Below are positions 8,011-14,921 of a stretch of DNA of 18,576 nucleotides, one piece after another. Under the pieces are notes generated by a model. That model did no database searches. It saw nothing but the letters and a program-made list of their open reading frames with translations, and was not told where the DNA came from. Location: assembly GCA_035378955.1 (NCBI GenBank), contig DAOSUS010000059.1:1-18576 (forward strand). Reading direction: 5' to 3'. This stretch comes from Candidatus Hydrogenedens sp. GTDB lineage: Bacteria; Hydrogenedentota; Hydrogenedentia; Hydrogenedentales; Hydrogenedentaceae. The position numbers and the translations under genes are program-made. How positions within the stretch are numbered: the first letter of the stretch is position 1; each line of letters opens with the position of its first letter.

Positions 8011-8742
8011 TTAATCACAAAAGCCTATTATTAAAACACTTTCCCAGGGAATAAGTTTCGGAGATAAATTTTTTAATACCTCTTCTTGCATTTTAATAAG
8101 CCCTTCATTAAATTCATCTTCCGGGATAAGCCGTAATGTTGAAATAAATTTTGATTTAACCTTTTGCAGATATTCTTCGGATAACCAATCCCTGACGGAT
8201 ATGTAATATTCCTGACGGATATTATAAAAACCCGATTTTTTGAGTATCTCTATAATTTGTTCTTCTCTAGGAAAACGCTGACTATCTATTTTAGAAAAAC
8301 TGGGGAAAAATTGATTTAAAGGATGATTTTTTATGAAATGATGAGGAGCAGAGACAAAAAATACCCAACCTCTTTTTAATACCCTTCTACACTCTGTTAA
8401 CATTTGTGGAATGTTGTTTAGTAGATGTAAAACATAAACCCCCGCAATACCATCAAAAGCATTATCACAACATGGGATATTTTGTATATCCGCACGAACC
8501 CAAGTTGCAGGGAGATTTTTTTCATACGCTTTTTTTAGCATATTTACAGAAATATCAAGTCCTACACAATTTCCTCTCCAATGTTGGGATAATTGATAAA
8601 AAAGATTTCCTGTTCCACAACCCAAATCCAGTAAAGCTTCTGTTTTAAACTGTTTTAAGAGGGATATTGCTGTAAAAAGGTAAGGGGCACTTCCCGTACG
8701 GAATTGGTCGTATTGATCAGCACAACTATCGAATAAGTTCAT
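8011..8742 (-). CDS. Class I SAM-dependent methyltransferase
   Basis: The protein has 243 residues. Motif I LLDLGCGTGN (37-46) binds S-adenosylmethionine, GLDIS (61-65) carries the acidic residue for the ribose, and later AFDGIAGVYVLHLL and RVLKRGW are motifs typical of Methyltransf_11/25 enzymes. Such proteins methylate small molecules, quinones or lipids; the acceptor cannot be told. The C-terminal part (about 170-243) is family-specific. The start lies 9 bp after the glycyl-tRNA synthetase stop and has no good Shine-Dalgarno of its own, so it probably depends on transcription and perhaps translation from glyS. A 12-base direct repeat within the gene (8191-8202 and 8211-8222) is read in two different frames. 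Confidence 0.9.
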   Translation of the reverse strand: MNLFDSCADQYDQFRTGSAPYLFTAISLLKQFKTEALLDLGCGTGNLFYQLSQHWRGNCVGLDISVNMLKKAYEKNLPATWVRADIQNIPCCDNAFDGIAGVYVLHLLNNIPQMLTECRRVLKRGWVFFVSAPHHFIKNHPLNQFFPSFSKIDSQRFPREEQIIEILKKSGFYNIRQEYYISVRDWLSEEYLQKVKSKFISTLRLIPEDEFNEGLIKMQEEVLKNLSPKLIPWESVLIIGFCD

Positions 8743-8751
8743 GAAAAAAGA

Positions 8752-10047
8752 TTATGAGCGTTCATGTGTAATGTGTTTTTCTATAAAACCAGAAACTTCT
8801 TCCATTGGTAAACGAACTTGTGTCATTGCATCGCGTTCACGAATAGTTACAGTTCCATCTTCTTTCGTTTGGAAATCAACCGTAATACAGAAAGGAGTCC
8901 CTACCTCATCCATACGGCGATATCTCCGCCCAATAGCCCCGGAATCATCATAGAAAGTAACGAATTTCTTTCGTAATTTCTTTTCGAGGTCCATAGCAAT
9001 TTCCGCAAGTCCATGCTTTTTCACCAATGGAAATACGCCTGCTTTAATAGGGGATAATCGCGGATGAAGTCTTAATACTACTCTAAGTTCCCCTTCTACC
9101 ATTTCCTCATCGTAGGCATCGCAAAGAACCGCAAGGATAGTTCTATCAACACCTGCGGATGGTTCTATAACAGTAGGAATATATCGCTCATTTTTTTCTA
9201 CATCGAAATACGAAAGGTCCTTTTTAGAATAGTTGGAATGTTGCGTTAAATCATATCTACCTCGATTAGCTAACCCCTGAAGTTCGCCCCATCCAAAAGG
9301 AAATTCATATTCAATATCTACTGTTCTCTTGGAATAATGGGCTAATGACTCTTTCGGATGTTCATACCAGCGAAGTTTATTCTCATGAATTCCAATATCT
9401 AAATACCATTGCCAAATCCATTCTTGCCAGCGTTCAAACCATTGTGTTTCTTCCTCTTCCCTGCAGAAAAATTCGATTTCCATCTGTTCAAATTCTCTAC
9501 TTCTGAAAATGAAGTTACGAGGATTTACTTCATTTCTAAAACTTTTACCCATTTGAGCAATTCCGAACGGAACCTTCACGCGACTTGTGCTATATATCTG
9601 TTTAAAATCTACAAAAATGGATTGGCAGGTTTCTGGACGGAGATAGGTATCCACTGCGGTATCATCACTTACCCCGATACGTGTTTTCAACATACTATTA
9701 AATGCTCGTGGTTCGGTTAACTCCCCTTTACATTCCGGACAACGGTCCCCTTCAATATGGTCAACACGGAATCGTTTTTTACACGATTTGCAATCAACTA
9801 ACATATCGTGGAATTCAGCCACATGTCCACTGGCTACCCAGGTATCCGGGTGCATGATAATACTGGCATCCAATCCAAGCATATCATCCCTTGTCTGAAC
9901 AAATACATACCACCAATCATCTTTTAAGTTTTTTTTCAATTCTACACCCAGAGGACCATAATCCCAAAAACCATTAATACCACCATAAATCTCACTGGAC
10001 TGAAAAATTATTCCTCTTCTTTTACATAAATTTACAATTTTTTCCAC
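8752..10047 (-). CDS. glyS: Glycyl-tRNA synthetase, alpha2 (single-chain) type
   Basis: The protein charges tRNA-Gly with glycine. Its 431 residues match the homodimeric form found in archaea, eukaryotes and some bacteria, not the two-subunit GlyQ/GlyS enzyme of E. coli. The class II core shows FWDYGPLG (27-34), motif 2 FRNE (170-173) through REFEQMEIEFF (184-194), and motif 3 PSAGVDR ending at Arg302. Two cysteine pairs, C86/C89 and C103/C106, form a zinc-ribbon insertion. Residues about 321-431 are the anticodon-binding domain. The start is GTG at 10047 with AAAGGA 9 bases upstream. The leader region lies in the long gap that follows; I found no T-box antiterminator signature there. The methyltransferase gene follows closely. 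Confidence 0.97.
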   Translation of the reverse strand: MEKIVNLCKRRGIIFQSSEIYGGINGFWDYGPLGVELKKNLKDDWWYVFVQTRDDMLGLDASIIMHPDTWVASGHVAEFHDMLVDCKSCKKRFRVDHIEGDRCPECKGELTEPRAFNSMLKTRIGVSDDTAVDTYLRPETCQSIFVDFKQIYSTSRVKVPFGIAQMGKSFRNEVNPRNFIFRSREFEQMEIEFFCREEEETQWFERWQEWIWQWYLDIGIHENKLRWYEHPKESLAHYSKRTVDIEYEFPFGWGELQGLANRGRYDLTQHSNYSKKDLSYFDVEKNERYIPTVIEPSAGVDRTILAVLCDAYDEEMVEGELRVVLRLHPRLSPIKAGVFPLVKKHGLAEIAMDLEKKLRKKFVTFYDDSGAIGRRYRRMDEVGTPFCITVDFQTKEDGTVTIRERDAMTQVRLPMEEVSGFIEKHITHERS

Positions 10048-10582
10048 TTTTTTATTTCCTTTCTTAATGGGGGGAAATGTAAGACGAAACCTTTTTGGTG
10101 TAATATTTTAAAATAACTCAACCTAAATTTTAAAACCCGACATTTAACAAATTATTGGATAAATTTAAAGGTAAGAAATAAGTGCAAAGAGAACTTCAGT
10201 TCTAAAACATAACTTCTTTTTACCGCTGCAACACACAGATAAAATTCACAATACTCTTCATCATTTTTAACAAATGAGATCTCTGAATAAAGGTTTCTTT
10301 TTTTCATTTATTGTAATACAGAGGGAGTTTCGAAGGCAAATGAAACGAAAGAGAGCGGGGGTGGTATTAATAATATAGGTAAGTAATAGCGAAATAATGA
10401 ACTTTAATAAGAGGAGATAAAAAAGAGGAAAAAAGGACAAAAAATCAATAAGAAAAAACTCAATTATTGGTTATAGAAAAGATATTTTCCTTTCCCAAAG
10501 CGATTTTTCCATTCCAAAAACGGTATAATTATTTTGTAGATTAATCCCAAACCTAAAAATCCTATTTGTTCAGAGGTCTCAA
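10048..10582. other. 535-bp gene-free stretch upstream of glyS
   Basis: This is the only gap over 300 bp. It must hold the glyS promoter and leader and the end of the upstream minus-strand transcript. It is AT-rich, with a purine-rich plus strand between about 10320 and 10445. No tRNA TpsiC-box, T-box core (AGGGTGG..ACCGCG on the minus strand) or recognised riboswitch was found. It contains a 12-bp palindrome TATTTTAAAATA (10104-10115) and the GAAC-N4-GTTC dyad listed separately. The longest interesting open frame is a start-less minus-strand stretch ending with TAA at 10464-10466. Confidence 0.7.
10190..10203. repeat. Short dyad AGAAC-TTCA-GTTCT in the glyS leader region
   Basis: The 14 bases form a palindrome with 6-bp arms and a 2-base centre, 143 bp before the glyS start. 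The outer GAAC-N4-GTTC equals the half-site spacing of Gram-positive-type LexA boxes, but the four central bases do not follow that consensus. It could be an operator, a small hairpin or chance. Confidence 0.35.
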
Positions 10583-11596
10583 TTATTTTTTGATTCTATA
10601 CAATCTTATTTCATGTGTTTTATTAGAACATACCACCTCTGCATATACCCATATTTCATCTTTAACCCAGAGCCAATGAGAATATCGAAATGTAGCAAAC
10701 ATATCTCCGGGAGTATTACTTATTAATAACGGAGAATTTGGGGTTAAATCAATGATATTATGCAAATCGAATGTAAACCCCAATCCTGTTGCAATGTTGT
10801 AAACAGGGTCATACCATTTTATATTTGAACCCTCATAAATAAATAAGAAACCAACTCCTATGGGTAATATAGAGGCAGGTCTTACAAAAAAATTATGCCA
10901 GCCATTTAAATTCATTATCGGCTCATTTTCATCTCCCTCAGGAATCCATGTTTCTCCATCATTGCTTGTAAAATGGAATATCCATTCGTTCTCCCGTATA
11001 TAACCTATGGTGTAACACTGATAGATTCCATCGTGAATAAAAATAACCGGGTCTTTATATCCACGCGGACGAATATCTCTATCAAATCTTTTTTCGGGGG
11101 GTGATATTATTTTTTTTGCAGTTTCGGGTTGAAACTCTTCGGGGTTACCTGCATCATCAAATTTTATGATTGACCATATATTATTTGAATCAGGTGCGCA
11201 CGCATACAGTTTAAATTTACTTGTTAACGGGTCTATTAGGATAGACGGTCGTTCGAAACCGGGGACAGGGACATCCTCTCTTCGGATACTTTTTACTTTA
11301 TTAAAATGAACACCGTCTTTACTATTCAGGATTCGTATTTCATATCCACGAAAACCCCTTTGTCCTTCGGCAGTTCGCATTCTACATGCAAGCCAGAACA
11401 TTCCTTTTTTATCTCTTACTACGGATGGAGCACCTGCCCACCATTCAGGTTCATTTTTATCAGGGCGAAGTATTACTTCGTAATTTAAAAACTTCTTCCC
11501 GATTTGTAAGAGATTCTTTTCAATTTCGGGTAATACAAATTCATTTGCAGTTGATGTTTTAATAAAACAAATAATACAAAGTAACATGGTATTCAT
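10583..11596 (-). CDS. Secreted five-bladed-propeller protein (GH43/GH32/GH130-like), unassigned activity
   Basis: The protein has 337 residues. The first 18 residues (MNTMLLCIICFIKTSTAN) look like an export signal with an uncharged N-region. A stop two codons upstream in frame and GAGGA 8 bases before the ATG fix the start. Repeating blade features recur: GAPSVVRD (55-62), ERPSI (115-119), YKDPVIF (180-186), RPASILP (239-245) and IYEG (253-256). This pattern of acidic or arginine residues at blade starts is that of five-bladed propeller hydrolases and phosphorylases acting on sugars. D62, D182 and E255 are candidate central acids, but I cannot assign a family. It is divergent from the GH2-like gene across 124 bp, suggesting a shared glycan role. 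Confidence 0.72.
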   Translation of the reverse strand: MNTMLLCIICFIKTSTANEFVLPEIEKNLLQIGKKFLNYEVILRPDKNEPEWWAGAPSVVRDKKGMFWLACRMRTAEGQRGFRGYEIRILNSKDGVHFNKVKSIRREDVPVPGFERPSILIDPLTSKFKLYACAPDSNNIWSIIKFDDAGNPEEFQPETAKKIISPPEKRFDRDIRPRGYKDPVIFIHDGIYQCYTIGYIRENEWIFHFTSNDGETWIPEGDENEPIMNLNGWHNFFVRPASILPIGVGFLFIYEGSNIKWYDPVYNIATGLGFTFDLHNIIDLTPNSPLLISNTPGDMFATFRYSHWLWVKDEIWVYAEVVCSNKTHEIRLYRIKK

Positions 11597-11634
11597 TTTT
11601 TATATCCTCTTAATTGTTCTTTTTATGTTTGTAG

Positions 11635-11652
11635 TATACTTTTTATAGTATA
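11635..11652. repeat. TATACT/AGTATA inverted repeat in a divergent spacer
   Basis: TATACT (11635-11640) and AGTATA (11647-11652) are exact reverse complements 6 bases apart, between the divergent propeller-protein and GH2-like genes. The inward TATACT hexamers echo the core of the larger dyad at 7011-7049. Overlapping -10 boxes for both directions or an operator are possible. Confidence 0.45.
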
Positions 11653-11654
11653 AT

Positions 11655-11684
11655 TTGACCTTATATCTCGATTAAAAGTAAAAT
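11655..11684 (+). promoter_or_regulatory. Candidate sigma-70-type promoter for the GH2-like gene
   Basis: TTGACC (11655-11660) and TAAAAT (11679-11684) are separated by 18 bases, each one mismatch from the consensus hexamer. Transcription would begin near 11691, giving a leader of about 30 bases that contains the AAGGG ribosome site. The inverted repeat at 11635-11652 lies just upstream, where an activator or repressor could bind. Confidence 0.55.
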
Positions 11685-11720
11685 TGTATTCCTCAAGTTC
11701 GAGACAGTTAAGGGTTTTGC

Positions 11721-14700
11721 ATGTTCCCGAACCGACAAAAATTGAATATGAATGGAGTTTGGCTCTTCATCCCTGACCATGAAAATAAAGGTGAAGAGAG
11801 CCAGTGGTATTTAAATCCGCCGATTGATAAGGGAGTGGAAATTTCGCTTCCTCTGATAGAACCTATCTATGAAATAACAGATTCCACCTCTTTATGGTTT
11901 AATAAAGAATTCGATATCGAAAATTTACAGGATGACATACTTTTACTTCTGCACCTGCAAAATGTCAATTTTAAATCCGTTGTCTGGCTAAACGGACAAT
12001 ATATAGGGGTTCATGAGGGCGCCTTTACCAAATTCCATTTTAACATCACCCGATATGTGCAAAAAGGGAAAAATTTACTTGTAATTAAGGTATCTCCGTT
12101 CTCATGGCAAAACTTATCAAAATTTACTACGATATATGATTTATCCTGGGTGCAATTTCCGGGAATTTGGGGGGAGATATACATTGAGTTCGTTCCTCGT
12201 TATTACATTCAAAATATTCAGGTAAAACCAGATATTCGTGGTAAAAGAATAGTAACCAATGTATATGTAAATTACAAAGATTGTATTCTACGGGCAAAAA
12301 TACCTGAACTAAATATTGAAATAAAAAGTAAAAAGCCTAAATTAATAATACAGATGGAAGATTTCGAAACATGGAGCCCCTCTTCTCCCAAATTATATAC
12401 ACTGCAAATTGAATATATAACCCAAACATCTACTGATTTTGCAATAATTCCGTTTGGAATGCGGGATTTTAGTATAAACGATAATCAATTCATACTAAAC
12501 TTTAAGCCATCCTTTGTTCGAGCATTCTATTTTGATTGGAATATAAAAGACTTAAATACCTCTTCTTATTCAGAAAACCCGTTAAGAGAATTTTTTTCGA
12601 AACTGCGTAAAGATAATTTTGATTTAATTTTTTCTTATGGACGACCTTTGCCTGAAAAGATAATTCGTATTTGTGATGAAACAGGTGTTATGGTGGCACA
12701 AACTCCTTCAATACAACATGATACTAATTCAAAAAAATGGAGGGAACTGGCGCAAATAGAAATTGATGAATTGCTGAATAATTATATTAACAATCCTTCT
12801 TTTGTATGGATGTGGTTTGAATATACATCTAAAAATTTTAATATCTCGAACTTTGTTCATAATATTCGCAAAATAGACCGAAGTAGATTAATTACTATAT
12901 ATCCACCTTCTTCTAAATATCCCTCTTATTCTTGTATTCCTTATAACATACATTTATTACCTACAAAACAAATATGGACGCGTTCTGACGATTATTTAAA
13001 TAACACAACACAGAAATTTTTAGAACATATTGGAGATGAAAATACCCTTAATTTTGCAATTCATACCCGGACAGGAAAGATAGAACATCAAAGTATCAGC
13101 AACAAGAATAAATATGAAGGTTATATGTCAAAAATTAAGGATGGCTTTATAGAACGGGACTTAAGTTTAACATTAACTTCTGTCGAAAATTTTCTGGAAC
13201 AAATAAAAGAACTTTACATAACCAACTTACAGTCGTATGTAAACTCCATACTGTGGAATCCTAAAATAAAGGGATATTGTCTACAAAACTCAATAGACAA
13301 AACTATCTTTTCTTCCGACGGATTTTTAGATTTTCTGAAACTGCCTGAAAATTTACATAGACAATTGCGTCAAATAAATAATAACCTTCGACTGGTAATT
13401 AATTTAGGTAAAACAAATATATTACAAGATGAAGAAACTGCTGTTAATGTTTCTTTTGTCTCTCATAATGATGAATATCTATCTAACGAAACAGAAACTA
13501 AGGCATCTTTATCTATTCAAATATCGAGCCCCACACAACAGGTGTTATGGAAGAAGAAAAAGGATGTTAAATTAAAAAAAGACAATAAAGAACTTTGGGT
13601 AGGAGATATTTCAGGTTCTGGAAACATAGGCCAGCACTTGATAGTGGCAAGATTATCACTGAATAATCAGATTATTTCTGAAATCAAAAGCAGTATCAAT
13701 GTATTTCCTATTCCACAACCCACAAATATTCCCGTCAAATTTATTGATACAAGTGGACAATTTTCCAAAATATGTTCTCCTTGGGTAGAAGAACCTACAA
13801 CATTTCCTCCTATCTATATCGTTCCACCGATTTACAATTCCGTTTTTGCTTATAATGAAACTGAATTTATTTCTATGATGGAACATGTTCGATACGGAGC
13901 CATTGCTATCATTTTCTCTCCTCCTGATGATTGGAATGAATTAAGTAAATTGTTGCCCAATTGTACACAATTTACATCAGTTAATCTCGAATATCCTGAT
14001 GAATTTCTACACTTTCATTATGTAAAACCTCACCCACTATTTCTTAATCTCCCCAATCGCTGTATAATGAAACAAGAATATAGAAATATTCTGCCATCTA
14101 AAGTGTTTTTAGAGAAAGGGGATGAAGATATATGTGGCTGTTTCGTCATTCCTCAGGGAAAAGATGTAGAACCTTTTTGGGGTTCTGATATCCTTGTAAG
14201 TCGCTATGGAGTGGGGAAACTTGTTTTTGTTTATTTTAAAGTTTTAGAAAATATACCCCAAGACCCTATTGCACTACATCTGTTTATCAACATGGTAAAT
14301 TATTTTGCTCGTAGAGCAATTCCTTCCAATACAGATATTCCATTACCTCAAAATATCCTTGAACAATTGCGATTCCAAAGAAGCAAAAAATTACGGAAGT
14401 GGATGGTTATAGGGGAATTCCCTCTTATTATTAAAGAAGAGGAAGACAAATCATATCCCGATGTTGATTCTATGGATATAACCTCAACATACTGGGGCAA
14501 ATACGGGGAAATACGCTGGAAACCCTATTATACTGATATAAACAAAAATCATCTACTTGATTTTCATGAGGCTTTGTCTATTCCTTTAACCCCTTCTCAT
14601 CTTACACAGGACAGCGGTGTAGCATTTGCCTTTGCCGAGTTTACCTATGAAAATAAGGAGGAAATAATTTTACAAATAGAGACTTCCAATTCATTTACAT

Positions 14701-14891
14701 TATGGTTTAATAATAACAAAATTCTTGAAAACCTGACTTCCCTCCCTCAAGTCCAAATATTTGAAGCAAAAGTTTCCTTGCGTAAGTGGAAAAATTCAAT
14801 ATTTATCAAAATGATTAAAGACAACGGCGAACATTCATTTATCCTTAACTTCTACGATAATAAAAGAAAAAAGATTGATATAAACTGGTAA
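11721..14891 (+). CDS. GH2-architecture multidomain protein with a non-canonical catalytic barrel
   Basis: The protein has 1056 residues and no signal peptide. AAGGG lies 6 bases before the ATG. Residues 1-160 are a GH2 sugar-binding jelly roll (WLNGQYIGVHEGAF at 89-102 is its hallmark), followed by an Ig-like strand region to about 255. A barrel-like part spans about 260-555 with IRICDETGVMV and NNPSFVWMWFEY (357-368). In active GH2 enzymes that last segment reads roughly NHPS-x3-WS-x-GNE; here the Asn-Glu pair is absent and only E367 is nearby. I also see no clear nucleophile Glu before the KGYCLQNS segment. Then come a beta-sandwich (555-670), a GATase1/ThuA-like region with HYVKPHPLF and EYRNILP (about 695-880), and a C-terminal sandwich with TLWFNNNKIL (about 915-1056). 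The domain order looks intact. It may be a binding protein or an enzyme with altered chemistry. A second large gene follows after 30 bp. Confidence 0.8.
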   Translation: MFPNRQKLNMNGVWLFIPDHENKGEESQWYLNPPIDKGVEISLPLIEPIYEITDSTSLWFNKEFDIENLQDDILLLLHLQNVNFKSVVWLNGQYIGVHEGAFTKFHFNITRYVQKGKNLLVIKVSPFSWQNLSKFTTIYDLSWVQFPGIWGEIYIEFVPRYYIQNIQVKPDIRGKRIVTNVYVNYKDCILRAKIPELNIEIKSKKPKLIIQMEDFETWSPSSPKLYTLQIEYITQTSTDFAIIPFGMRDFSINDNQFILNFKPSFVRAFYFDWNIKDLNTSSYSENPLREFFSKLRKDNFDLIFSYGRPLPEKIIRICDETGVMVAQTPSIQHDTNSKKWRELAQIEIDELLNNYINNPSFVWMWFEYTSKNFNISNFVHNIRKIDRSRLITIYPPSSKYPSYSCIPYNIHLLPTKQIWTRSDDYLNNTTQKFLEHIGDENTLNFAIHTRTGKIEHQSISNKNKYEGYMSKIKDGFIERDLSLTLTSVENFLEQIKELYITNLQSYVNSILWNPKIKGYCLQNSIDKTIFSSDGFLDFLKLPENLHRQLRQINNNLRLVINLGKTNILQDEETAVNVSFVSHNDEYLSNETETKASLSIQISSPTQQVLWKKKKDVKLKKDNKELWVGDISGSGNIGQHLIVARLSLNNQIISEIKSSINVFPIPQPTNIPVKFIDTSGQFSKICSPWVEEPTTFPPIYIVPPIYNSVFAYNETEFISMMEHVRYGAIAIIFSPPDDWNELSKLLPNCTQFTSVNLEYPDEFLHFHYVKPHPLFLNLPNRCIMKQEYRNILPSKVFLEKGDEDICGCFVIPQGKDVEPFWGSDILVSRYGVGKLVFVYFKVLENIPQDPIALHLFINMVNYFARRAIPSNTDIPLPQNILEQLRFQRSKKLRKWMVIGEFPLIIKEEEDKSYPDVDSMDITSTYWGKYGEIRWKPYYTDINKNHLLDFHEALSIPLTPSHLTQDSGVAFAFAEFTYENKEEIILQIETSNSFTLWFNNNKILENLTSLPQVQIFEAKVSLRKWKNSIFIKMIKDNGEHSFILNFYDNKRKKIDINW

Positions 14892-14921
14892 ATAAATTTC
14901 ATCATTAAAAGGAATAGAAAA

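Noticed and set aside
10190..10203. LexA (SOS) box
   Set aside because: Only the outer GAAC/GTTC match; the central bases do not, and glyS is not a typical SOS gene, so it is kept only as a dyad.
10338..10376. 12-codon plus-strand ORF in the glyS leader region
   Set aside because: It is very short, basic and without a spaced ribosome site or any sign of conservation.
10048..10582. T-box, tRNA or known riboswitch before glyS
   Set aside because: No T-box core, no TpsiC-like GTTCRANYC with acceptor pairing, and no recognised aptamer motif were found by reading.
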